A stretch of DNA of 64,000 nucleotides from JBEVJC01 sp040510375 (lineage in GTDB: Bacteria; Bacteroidota; Bacteroidia; Chitinophagales; Chitinophagaceae), in assembly GCA_040510375.1 (NCBI GenBank), contig JBEVJC010000019.1, positions 62,001-126,000 of the forward strand, in the 5' to 3' direction. Under the pieces are notes generated by a model. That model worked only from the letters and a program-made list of their open reading frames with translations. It made no database searches and had not been told where the DNA came from. Both the position numbers and the translations under genes were made by a program. Below, one piece after another: positions 54,582-62,305 of this stretch; within the stretch, counting starts at the first letter, position 1, and every line of letters begins with the position of its first letter.

Positions 54582-55502
54582 ATGAATAATAAGCATATAC
54601 ATCACTTCAATTCAATCGCGGAATTTCACAAAATGAGTAGTTTACCCAGGCCCGAACATCCTTTGGTAAGCCTTGTAGATTATGGGTTGGTAGATTATCA
54701 GACAAACCAAACTGAAATAAACTGGGTGCAAAATTTTTATTCGATTGGTTTAAAAAGAAATATTCAGGGTAAGTTTAAGTATGGGCAACAACAATATGAT
54801 TTTGATGAAGGACTTATGACATTTGTGGCACCAAAGCAAGTAGTGAGCATTACAATTGATAAAAGTTACACTACAAAGCCTACAGGGCTCCTGCTTTTTA
54901 TACATCCTGATTTCCTTTGGAATACTCCTTTAGCAAAGACGATTAGTAAATATGAATTTTTTGGCTATAATGTAAACGAAGCCTTATTTATGTCCGAAAA
55001 AGAAGAAGTGGTAATTACGGATATTCTAAAAAACATACAGAGAGAATACCACTCTGCTATTGATAAGTTTACCCAAAACATCATCATTGCACAAATAGAA
55101 CAGTTATTGGGATACTGTGAGCGGTTTTATCAAAGGCAATTTATAACAAGAGTAAAAACCAACCATCAGATACTTGTCAAAGTCGAAGTTATTTTAGAAA
55201 ACTATTTCAACAGTGATAGCCTTAGCAAACAAGGGCCGCCTACAGCGAAATATCTTGCAGAACAACTCTATCTTTCGCCAAATTATTTGGGTAGTTTATT
55301 GAAATCACTTACTGGTAATTCAACTCAAACTCATATCCACGAAAAGTTGATAGAAAAGGCCAAAGAGAAGTTATCAACTACAGATCTTTCAGTAAGTGAA
55401 ATTGCCTATGAACTGGGTTTTGAGCACAGCCAGAGTTTTAGCAAACTGTTTAAAAGTAAAACCAACGTTTCACCACTTGAGTTCAGGGCATCGTTTAATT
55501 AA
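54582..55502 (+). CDS. AraC-family transcriptional regulator
   Basis: Regulator of 306 aa. N-terminal cupin-like half (about 20-130, with GKFKYGQQQYDFDEGLMTFVAP) and C-terminal AraC DNA-binding domain at about 210-306: AEQLYLSPNYLGSLLKSLTG and LSVSEIAYELGFEHSQSFSKLF. It is in the same direction as the SDR/DJ-1 pair and separated from it by a terminator. It may activate that pair or the SDR gene at 56238; both are inference. Confidence 0.92.
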   Translation: MNNKHIHHFNSIAEFHKMSSLPRPEHPLVSLVDYGLVDYQTNQTEINWVQNFYSIGLKRNIQGKFKYGQQQYDFDEGLMTFVAPKQVVSITIDKSYTTKPTGLLLFIHPDFLWNTPLAKTISKYEFFGYNVNEALFMSEKEEVVITDILKNIQREYHSAIDKFTQNIIIAQIEQLLGYCERFYQRQFITRVKTNHQILVKVEVILENYFNSDSLSKQGPPTAKYLAEQLYLSPNYLGSLLKSLTGNSTQTHIHEKLIEKAKEKLSTTDLSVSEIAYELGFEHSQSFSKLFKSKTNVSPLEFRASFN

Positions 55503-55690
55503 AATTCAGGAGTTTTGGAAAAGTAGTTATCGGCTCGTACTGGCACTGAAAATCAGTTGAAGACGTTTTTATTTTCTCATATGCTGAACTCCCTTTTGGT
55601 CGTTGAATTGTCTTTCTTCGGCGTAATCTTGAACATCCCTGAATACTCACGTCTAAACTGGGAGGCACTTCGGTGTGATTCATTTGAAAG

Positions 55691-56113
55691 TTAAGATGGT
55701 CGTATACTGATAACCGGTACATCCTCCATAAACGGGGTTTTGGCCTTGTCAGAAAGAGATGCAACGTGTTTTAGAATGACCCGGCGCAATCGCTCTTGAT
55801 TTTCGTCGCCCCAGGAGCCGATGGCTTGAATTAATGGAATGATTGACTTGCCGAAGTCTGTGAGTCTATATTCCACCTTGGGTGGCACGACCGGATAGAT
55901 TTTCTTAGTGACCATTTCATGGTCTTCGAGTTCTTTCAGTTGAACATTTAGCACTCGTCTTGTAACGTCAGGGATTTTTCGTTGCAGCTCACTAGGACGT
56001 AGGTTACCCTGGTGAATGAACCATAGTATACGGATTTTCCATTTACCATAGAGTACTTCACCGACAAGGTCAAGTCCGCAGTTAAGAGTAGGGAGAGTCT
56101 TTTTTTCATACAT
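55691..56113 (-). CDS. HxlR-family winged-helix regulator
   Basis: A 140-residue HxlR regulator: LNCGLDLVGEVLYGKWKIRILWFI, LRPSELQRKIPDVTRRVLNVQ and the wing VTKKIYPVVPPKVEYRLTDFGKSI are textbook features. The family often responds to aldehydes or quinones. It is divergent from the SDR gene at 56238, with a perfect dyad in the shared promoter region, so autoregulation and control of the SDR/NTF2 pair are likely. The bases between 55503 and 55690 hold nothing recognisable. Confidence 0.93.
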   Translation of the reverse strand: MYEKKTLPTLNCGLDLVGEVLYGKWKIRILWFIHQGNLRPSELQRKIPDVTRRVLNVQLKELEDHEMVTKKIYPVVPPKVEYRLTDFGKSIIPLIQAIGSWGDENQERLRRVILKHVASLSDKAKTPFMEDVPVISIRPS

Positions 56114-56148
56114 GATTACAAAAATACACCAAGTCTATTAATTGAGCT

Positions 56149-56170
56149 ATAGGGATAAATTCATCCCTAT
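56149..56170. promoter_or_regulatory. dyad operator candidate for the HxlR regulator
   Basis: Perfect 8-base arms ATAGGGAT (56149-56156) and ATCCCTAT (56163-56170) around a 6-base centre, in the 124-base divergent region between the HxlR and SDR genes. Size and location suit a dimeric winged-helix repressor. Assignment to HxlR is inferred from position. Confidence 0.6.
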
Positions 56171-56237
56171 TCGATTCGTAAGTCCGTAATTGTTTGATGT
56201 TTATGTACCCCTGAAATTTGCACTATAAAAAATAAGT

Positions 56238-57032
56238 ATGAAACAACAAACTAGTTACAACAACGAGTTATCTGGTAAAATTGCTCTGGTGACAGGTGGC
56301 ACCAAAGGCGCCGGACAAGCCATCGCTGCACGCTTAAAGGCCGCAGGTGCAACTGTAGTCATCACCGCAAGGAACAAACCTGACCAACCAGATCATGACC
56401 TCCATTTCATTGCTGCTGATCTGAGCCAGTCCGAAGGAGCAGACATTGTCGCAAGCGAAATTTTGGATAAATATGGGAGGCTGGATATTCTGGTGAATAA
56501 CCTGGGGTCTTCGACAACACCCGCAGGTGGCTTTGCTGTACTAACTGATAAAGATTGGGAATCAACCCTACAATCTAATTTACTTGCTCCTGTTCGAATG
56601 GATAGAGCATTTTTACCGGAAATGATCAATCAAAAAAGCGGGGTTATCATTCACATTGCTTCAATCCAGGGCATTTTACCACTGTATGATTCTACTTTAC
56701 CCTATGCTGCTGCAAAAGCAGCACTAAGAAACTACAGTAAAAGTTTATCAAATGAAGTTACACCAAAAGGTGTTCGTGTGCTAACTGTCTCGCCAGGATG
56801 GATAAATACAACCGCATCTGTAGCATGGTTAGGCGAGATTGCAAGAAATGCAAACAGTACAGTAGAAGAAGCTCAGCAAGGTGTCATGAAGGCGTTGGGT
56901 GGAATACCATACGGCAGACCCGCTGAGCCCGAAGAAGTCGCTGAACTTGTCGGGTTCTTAGTGTCACCGCGAGCAAATTACCTTAGTGGCACTGAGTACG
57001 TTATTGACGGGGGAACCGTCCCAACAATTTAA
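56238..57032 (+). CDS. SDR-family oxidoreductase
   Basis: Classical SDR of 264 aa. GGTKGAGQA NAD(P) motif, ITARNKPDQ (arginine suggests NADP), NNLGSS in place of the usual NNAG, IIHIASIQG with catalytic serine and YAAAK. The C-terminus GTEYVIDGGTVPTI is standard. It is divergently transcribed from the HxlR regulator and is followed after 20 bases by an NTF2-like gene. Substrate unknown. Confidence 0.9.
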   Translation: MKQQTSYNNELSGKIALVTGGTKGAGQAIAARLKAAGATVVITARNKPDQPDHDLHFIAADLSQSEGADIVASEILDKYGRLDILVNNLGSSTTPAGGFAVLTDKDWESTLQSNLLAPVRMDRAFLPEMINQKSGVIIHIASIQGILPLYDSTLPYAAAKAALRNYSKSLSNEVTPKGVRVLTVSPGWINTTASVAWLGEIARNANSTVEEAQQGVMKALGGIPYGRPAEPEEVAELVGFLVSPRANYLSGTEYVIDGGTVPTI

Positions 57033-57052
57033 ACATCATAAAAGTGCATAAA

Positions 57053-57376
57053 ATGAATTTACCCAAAGTAGTATCAGATCTGATACAGGCGCAAAACAAT
57101 TTTGCCAGCGAAGCCTATGCAAAATGTTTTTCTGAAACAGGAGTTATGATTGACGAAGGAATGCCGTATACTGGAAGGATTCAGATCCAGGAGCTAATCG
57201 AAGAAACCAATAAAAAATATCGCACTGTAATGAGACCGGTGGATTACATAGAGGACGGCACCTCAAGTGTCTTGTCTGCAGAATGTTCAGGTACATTTCC
57301 GGGAAGCCCTATTGTATTAAAATTTCATTTTGATATTGTTGATGGGCAAATACAGTATTTAAAAGTAACCGGATGA
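57053..57376 (+). CDS. NTF2-like/SnoaL-like protein
   Basis: A small cone-fold protein of 107 aa beginning MNLPKVVSDLIQAQNNFASEAYAKCF, with TGRIQIQELIEETNKKYR and a final strand DIVDGQIQYLKVTG as in nuclear transport factor 2-like proteins. A GTG 9 bases upstream is an alternative start. Such proteins in SDR operons often act as small isomerases or accessory binding domains; no catalytic pair is certain. A terminator follows directly. Confidence 0.88.
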   Translation: MNLPKVVSDLIQAQNNFASEAYAKCFSETGVMIDEGMPYTGRIQIQELIEETNKKYRTVMRPVDYIEDGTSSVLSAECSGTFPGSPIVLKFHFDIVDGQIQYLKVTG

Positions 57377-57384
57377 GAAACCAA

Positions 57385-57415
57385 AGAGAGTGTATAGTCT
57401 TTATACACTCTTTTT
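57385..57415 (+). terminator. rho-independent terminator
   Basis: Arms AGAGTGTATA (57387-57396) and TATACACTCT (57402-57411) with a TTTT tail, 10 bases after the NTF2-like stop codon. Confidence 0.85.
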
Positions 57416-57937
57416 AAAACAACCCTGATGTTACAAGCCATGTACCGCGATAGAAAGTCTGCTGTTTGAAGAAAAAAAGGCCTTGCAGAAATTGACCGTC
57501 AACGTCTGCTGGCTTCATTCCGGAATAATTCGGAATACCGGGCCTCTTCAGTGGTAAGATTGGATGATGGCTTTCCGCATCAATTGTTCCAAGAGTCAGC
57601 GCTGTATTAACTGAATTACAGAGTATTATTATTTCACTTTTGTAACTGTATTAGTGGATTACGCTTCTTTTCAAATAATTGATTTATCAACTCCTTATGT
57701 AAAATACTATCCAGTTTAGCTAAATATTCATTGTCTTGTTTGCTATTAACAATCATATTCGATTTTAATAAGCAGTGTATCTCGGGCAGTAAGAGCAGCC
57801 AGTATATGGAACACTATCTTTCGCCATATATTTATCGAGACCTTAGCAAAATAGCATATAGGACAGTGACTCGAAGGCAGCCCGCTCCTGGAGATGAAAT
57901 TTTGATGGGAATATGTTCCAGTTGACCGCTATCATAA
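57416..57937. other. gene-poor stretch with small fragments
   Basis: About 520 bases without a convincing gene. A plus-strand stretch near 57478-57610 reads as a plausible peptide without a start (AEIDRQRLLASFRNNSEY...). On the minus strand, 57634-57756 is a 40-aa frame (MIVNSKQDNEYLAKLDS...) whose frame is open for a further 19 codons upstream, including a hydrophobic stretch IYWLLLL. Both look like leftovers of deleted genes. Confidence 0.3.
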
Positions 57938-59368
57938 TTATTTAAATAAATCCTCCATTACTACTTCCGCCTGTATCCGGCCGGTGTAATGCTCATTTTT
58001 CCTTGTACCATATGTAGTGATCATCGTTGGGAAGATCGTTTTTTTTGTTTCGGTTTCGGTGCGAAAAACATTCACTTTAGTATCCAGTTCGGCAGCATAC
58101 TTTTTATCGATCACGAACTCGCCGTTAGCGAATTTCATTTCACATATATTGATAGAGCGGTCCTGGCGGTCAAGTAACAGGTCTATCTGTGCGCCTTGTT
58201 CACCTTTTCCAGGCGTATGACGCCAGGTGGAAGGATAGGTAAGTACACCTTCAATCCCGAGTTTACGTTTGACTTGCAATACATGTTTTTGGCAAACGGA
58301 TTCAAAAGCGAACCCGCTCCAGATGGTATAGGCTGGGGTTCCGTATTGCCGTAGCCATGCACCATCAGTTATATCTTTCGCATGTTCAATGAACTTCAGG
58401 TAAAAAAGCGAGTATTCGTCCGACAGTTTATAAATACTTTCGTTGGTGTTTTTCTGGAAAGGAATATACGGGGTAATAAAGCCGGACTCTTCCATTTCCC
58501 GTAAGATCCTTGACGTAGTACCACCTGAAGTAAAGCCACATTCGTCGATAATTTCATTGCGGGTTAGCCCCTTCGCTTTGTTTGCAAGAGCCCGGATAAC
58601 CAGTTCGTGGTTCCCAGAGTTCGCAAAAAGCGATTTATACAAGTTATCGAATTCTTCTTTCAGCGAACCGTCCTTGGCAAAACAGAGCCGGTCTATTATC
58701 TGCGCCGTGCTTTCGCCTGGGTTTATATTCCTCAGGTAGTGAGGTATGCCACCCATTGCCATATAGAGTTGTAATTGGCTGTATTGGTCGAGTACGATAC
58801 CCTGGTTTCGCAGGTATTCCTGCGTTTCGCCCAACGTAAAGGGTATCAGCCGGATTGTTTGTGTAACCCGGTTATGCAGGCCTCCCCGGTTATTGATGAT
58901 CTTTTCGATCATCCAGGATGCAGCCGATCCGCAAATAATAACTTTCAGGTTTGTCCTTTTGGATGCATAAGCGTTCCACCAGTGGTCGAAGGCTTGCAGG
59001 AATCCTGATTTATGTGTATCGATCCACGGAAACTCATCAAAGAAAATAACGGCTGGCTGATCAGCAGGAAGTGTAGCGATATACCCTTCCAGCATAACAA
59101 AAGCCTGCAGCCAGTTCGTGGGTATTGCTAAGGCCACCGGGCTTTTGGCAGCCACCTGTAGGGCCTGGCTGAAACTTTCCAGTTGCGTTTTCATGGTTGC
59201 CTCGTGAATGCCGGTGAACTCGAATACAATGGCATTTTTACAAAAGGTTCTTACGAGATAAGTTTTACCTACCCGGCGGCGGCCGTAGATGGCGATCAAT
59301 TCTGCCTCTGTTGTAGCTATTCGTGCAGCCAGTATTTTTTGTTCTGTGATTCTGCCTGTTATACTCAT
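57938..59368 (-). CDS. AAA-type ATPase with DUF234 (archaeal-type ATPase family)
   Basis: Soluble P-loop ATPase of 476 aa. Walker A GRRRVGKT (29-36), Walker B AVIFFDEFPWID, sensor region KVIICGSAASWM, a helical winged-helix-like middle (TRNEIIDECGFTSGGTTSRIL), and a C-terminal DUF234 nuclease-like part (CEMKFANGEFVIDKKYAAEL, with E and K of a PD-(D/E)xK-like strand). Members are widespread in Bacteroidota and archaea; their role is unclear, with DNA-related or defence-like functions proposed. Inverted repeats upstream may be its regulatory sites. Confidence 0.9.
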   Translation of the reverse strand: MSITGRITEQKILAARIATTEAELIAIYGRRRVGKTYLVRTFCKNAIVFEFTGIHEATMKTQLESFSQALQVAAKSPVALAIPTNWLQAFVMLEGYIATLPADQPAVIFFDEFPWIDTHKSGFLQAFDHWWNAYASKRTNLKVIICGSAASWMIEKIINNRGGLHNRVTQTIRLIPFTLGETQEYLRNQGIVLDQYSQLQLYMAMGGIPHYLRNINPGESTAQIIDRLCFAKDGSLKEEFDNLYKSLFANSGNHELVIRALANKAKGLTRNEIIDECGFTSGGTTSRILREMEESGFITPYIPFQKNTNESIYKLSDEYSLFYLKFIEHAKDITDGAWLRQYGTPAYTIWSGFAFESVCQKHVLQVKRKLGIEGVLTYPSTWRHTPGKGEQGAQIDLLLDRQDRSINICEMKFANGEFVIDKKYAAELDTKVNVFRTETETKKTIFPTMITTYGTRKNEHYTGRIQAEVVMEDLFK

Positions 59369-59384
59369 AGATTATTTATTGCCA

Positions 59385-59499
59385 GCCAAAATTAAGATTT
59401 TTATTCGATTTTGGCCGAAGATGACCATTTATCGTAGGCCACAATCGCATATAAATGGCATATTTTGGACGGAGATAAAATTTTAAAAGCGGCCAAAAT
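59385..59499. repeat. cluster of inverted repeats upstream of the AAA ATPase gene
   Basis: GCCAAAAT at 59385-59392 with its complement ATTTTGGC at 59408-59415, another GCCAAAAT at 59492-59499, and an interleaved pair CCATTTAT (59425-59432) with ATAAATGG (59451-59458). All lie directly upstream of the ATPase start codon. The rest of the gap to the lanthipeptide precursor (59500-59802) contains no gene I can support. Confidence 0.5.
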
Positions 59500-59802
59500 C
59501 AGGGATGCCCCCATAATACGTTGTAATTCAATAGTATGAAAAGGCTGAATAAAATGAGCTTATCTGGCTTATGTGGGGCAAAGCCAGAAGGAAGTAGTAA
59601 CAGATTCTAGAACCTCACATGTCGTAATTTTAATACAAGGATCAACAATTTAAAAGCTAATAATTTAAGGTCAGCATTTGCCGGCCCAGAAAAAAAAATC
59701 TGTACACTTCGTAATAGACTAATCCGTAGAATCTTAAACAACATGACCCCGGTTTAAAATGTTTAACCAAAAGGTATGAATTTCCTCAAATCCAAGACAT
59801 GT

Positions 59803-60027
59803 ATGAAAAAGATACAGTTAAAGCTGAACAAGGAAGTGATTACGCAACTGGACAAAATCGAAATGAAGCATGTGGCAGGCGGTAAAGAAGAATTTCTGAG
59901 TATTTTTGGGAGCAACTGTAAACAAACAGATCCACTAAGAAATCAGTGTTACGCAGGTACACCCACGCCACAAGTTTCTTATGACACGGTTACGAGCACG
60001 ACTCCAGGAAGTTGCTGTTACTGTTAG
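59803..60027 (+). CDS. class I lanthipeptide precursor
   Basis: A 74-aa precursor peptide. Leader: MKKIQLKLNKEVITQLDKIE then MKHVAGG, the Bacteroidota class I lanthipeptide leader with a double-glycine cleavage site after residue 27. The 47-residue core has 5 cysteines (core positions 12, 22, 44, 45, 47) and 12 serine or threonine residues, enough for several lanthionine rings; it ends GSCCYC. An in-frame ATG 27 bases upstream (59776) is possible, but the leader begins naturally here. Maturation would need LanB dehydratase and LanC cyclase, of which only a lanC fragment is present nearby. A hairpin directly follows. Confidence 0.82.
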   Translation: MKKIQLKLNKEVITQLDKIEMKHVAGGKEEFLSIFGSNCKQTDPLRNQCYAGTPTPQVSYDTVTSTTPGSCCYC

Positions 60028-60036
60028 AAATCCGTT

Positions 60037-60072
60037 ATACATAGGTCTTCATTCTTGTGAAGACTTATGTAT
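60037..60072 (+). terminator. hairpin between precursor and downstream gene
   Basis: A 15-base stem with a single G-U pair: ATACATAGGTCTTCA (60037-60051) and TGAAGACTTATGTAT (60058-60072), then TCTT. Partial termination after a precursor gene is a common way to make much more peptide than enzyme. Confidence 0.75.
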
Positions 60073-60114
60073 TCTTAGGATGATACCCTACAACTTAATA
60101 AGTATAATTTCGCC

Positions 60115-61410
60115 ATGACCCAAAGGCCCATCTTAAAATTATTTCTTAGTCTATACTGCTTTCTTTTGATTAATTCTATTTTTGCCCAGGACGCAATCAA
60201 ACAATATATTAAGTCGTCAGCAAAAGCTATTGCAACAAAGTCCACCACCAAAGATTATATCGAAAAGTTGCCGGATTTATCGTCGGCCATTGGTTCGGCT
60301 AAGATTGTAATGTTGGGCGAACAGGATCATGGAGACGGAGCTACATATCTTGCGAAAACCCGCATTGTAAAATATCTTCACGACCAACTAGGTTTTAGTG
60401 TTTTAGTATTCGAAGATGATTTTTTCTCCATCAATCAGGGCTGGGAAGAGCTTCAAAACCAACATATGTCTTATGAGTCGTTTCTTAAGACCATTAGTAT
60501 TACCTGGCGGGGCTGCGACGGGTCTGGTGAATTTCTAACAAAATATATAGCTGCTCATAGAAATTCAACCAGACCACTGGCATTGGCTGGAATGGATAAT
60601 ACAATGCACACTCCCCATCTGCTTACCAGCATCGATAGTCTTGTAAGAAAAATGAATCTGGAAGTGACATGGGATTCTGTTAGTTACAAGCTGAAAATGA
60701 ATCAAATTTCGAGTTGGTACAAATATATTGATGATCCTGTTAGTACGAAGGCCATCGATGCTTCGTTACGTGAAATCAAGGAGCAATTAGCTGCAAAAAT
60801 CGGCGCCAATGATTTTTGGGTGTATTGTCTGGATAATTTTGTCAGTCTTATTCATCAATATGCGAATCGAAAAATCAATCTCTGGAAGTTTCGAAATATC
60901 AGAGATCATCAAATGGCCAGAAATCTACGCTGGCTTTCCGAAATAAAATATCCAGGGCAAAAGATAATTGTCTGGTCGCACAACTACCACGTTTCCAAAA
61001 ACTCAGGGAACTATCCTCAAACTTTTTTAAATGAGGGTCGGTCGATGGCATCATACTTTATTAATGATACAACCCTACAGAATGTTTACTCCATTGGTTT
61101 CACATCCCGAAGTGGTTGGGCCGGGCGGATCATGGAAAAGAAGCACCAATTGCCTAAGCACCGTTCGAATAGTTTAGAAATGTGGGTAGAGGACTCAATT
61201 ACAGAAGGCTTCGTGGATTTCAAGCCATTTAATCTTTTAAATAAGCAGTATAAAGAACCCTTTTACATGGCTGGAGGAATAATCGGCGGCAACGAAAACG
61301 AACGCCAACCTTATCACAAAGATCACTATGCTTCATGGAATTTAATTTTTGACGGTATCTACTATATCAAAGAAATGTTTCCTTGTCCGGTTGGAGATAA
61401 TAAAAAATAA
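60115..61410 (+). CDS. erythromycin-esterase-like protein, exported
   Basis: A protein of 431 aa with a signal peptide (ILKLFLSLYCFLLINSIFAQ) and the erythromycin esterase fold: IVMLGEQDHGDGATYLAKTR carries the conserved EQDHG variant of the GExxHG motif, and VWSHNYHVSKNSG the later histidines. Known members hydrolyse macrolide lactones; many others have unknown functions, some in natural-product clusters. It lies between the lanthipeptide precursor and the lanC remnant in the same direction, so a role in modifying or tolerating the peptide is possible, but this is inference. Confidence 0.88.
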   Translation: MTQRPILKLFLSLYCFLLINSIFAQDAIKQYIKSSAKAIATKSTTKDYIEKLPDLSSAIGSAKIVMLGEQDHGDGATYLAKTRIVKYLHDQLGFSVLVFEDDFFSINQGWEELQNQHMSYESFLKTISITWRGCDGSGEFLTKYIAAHRNSTRPLALAGMDNTMHTPHLLTSIDSLVRKMNLEVTWDSVSYKLKMNQISSWYKYIDDPVSTKAIDASLREIKEQLAAKIGANDFWVYCLDNFVSLIHQYANRKINLWKFRNIRDHQMARNLRWLSEIKYPGQKIIVWSHNYHVSKNSGNYPQTFLNEGRSMASYFINDTTLQNVYSIGFTSRSGWAGRIMEKKHQLPKHRSNSLEMWVEDSITEGFVDFKPFNLLNKQYKEPFYMAGGIIGGNENERQPYHKDHYASWNLIFDGIYYIKEMFPCPVGDNKK

Positions 61411-61426
61411 AGTCGTAAAATGGCGG

Positions 61427-61679
61427 ATGAATATTAACAGGGAACTTAAAATCAACCGGCGTCAAACTTGCTGAACAAATCGCAACGTCAATAAAAAATA
61501 ACTTTTTTTCAACAGATGATCCCGGTTTGTACTTTGGACTTGCAGGGCAACTGATATTCCTGGCAGAATTTGAAAAAAATAACTTAAACATTGATACATA
61601 CCTTCCTCATCTCTTTAAAAAGATTGAAGAACATAAAACTTTAAATGGTTCGCTTTCCAACGGATTATCATCACGATAA
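61427..61679 (+). pseudogene. lanthionine cyclase (LanC) gene fragment
   Basis: Reads as the N-terminal 80 or so residues of a Bacteroidota LanC: GVKLAEQIATSIKNNFFST, DDPGLYFGLAGQLIFLAEF, and ...KTLNGSLSNGLS, where intact proteins continue with the cyclase toroid. A start MNINRELK at 61427 is one frame off from the rest, with the shift near 61447 at an A-run (could be real or a sequencing slip). The coding sequence stops abruptly at 61679, at the border with the opposing fragment. None of the zinc-binding residues is present, so no active cyclase is made. Confidence 0.75.
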
Positions 61680-62180
61680 ACGAAGACCAGATTCCAGTGT
61701 GGAGGCTACAAGATAAAATGTTCTTGTAAAAGTAAAACCAGCCAGTAAGCCGAAAACCGCCACCAGAACCAGAACCGCAAATATTACAGGCAATTTTACA
61801 TGTGAGTTCAGGAGTCGAATTATTGATGCAGGCAGAAAGCTTTGATGATTGTTTTTAACGAGGATTACTACAAGTCCGTCACTGTTTTCGGTGAATGAAA
61901 CATAATCCAACGACTGCCTGTTCCGCAACTTTTTAACAGAAGAAATAACAAATTCATCGTTGTGTGTGTGGTAAAGAATATAACCCAGGTGACTATCTAT
62001 TTTTAAAGGGTCAACAGCGTTGATAATGTTATAACTGACTTCAAACTCATCCGGTGTATCTGTCAATGATAGTAATGAGGGATAGTCAGGATGAGAAGAC
62101 AGTCGTTTTGTCCAGGAGAAAGACGAGACATTGATATGACTTTTACTCAACCAACGAAAGGTTTGGGTAGCAAAGTTCAT
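61671..62180 (-). pseudogene. truncated C39-like/vitamin-K-epoxide-reductase-type membrane protein
   Basis: A 169-aa frame. Residues 1-125 look like the catalytically inactive C39 peptidase-like domain that begins many VKOR-fusion proteins of Bacteroidota (KRLSSHPDYPSLLSLTD motif), followed by one membrane helix (KLPVIFAVLVLVAVFGLLAG). Relatives continue with a VKOR domain of several helices and a thioredoxin domain; here the frame ends at 61671, with the last codons overlapping the lanC fragment. In lanthipeptide loci such proteins take part in export or disulfide handling of the peptide. Probably a non-functional stump. Confidence 0.6.
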
Positions 62181-62274
62181 TGAATTTAGAATAAGGTTTA
62201 GCTAGTCTGTTCTGTTGTTTTTGAAAGCTCAGAATAATGTTTTAGATTTCAAAAATAAATTTTCCGCAATTAGT

Positions 62275-62286
62275 ACTCTTAAGAGT
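62275..62286. repeat. 12-base palindrome before the TlpA-OmpA gene
   Basis: ACTCTTAAGAGT, perfectly symmetric, followed by five T, 20 bases upstream of the start codon at 62306. Possibly an operator for the divergent region between the C39-like fragment and the TlpA-OmpA gene. Confidence 0.4.
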
Positions 62287-62305
62287 TTTTACTTAATCGT
62301 GCGAA

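Noticed and set aside
55495..55764. 89-codon minus-strand frame next to the HxlR gene
   Set aside because: Overlaps the end of HxlR and has an unlikely basic composition with no homologous feature.
59536..59610. Possible 24-aa peptide (MKRLNKMSLSGLCG...)
   Set aside because: Too short and without a double-glycine leader; not enough to call a second RiPP precursor.
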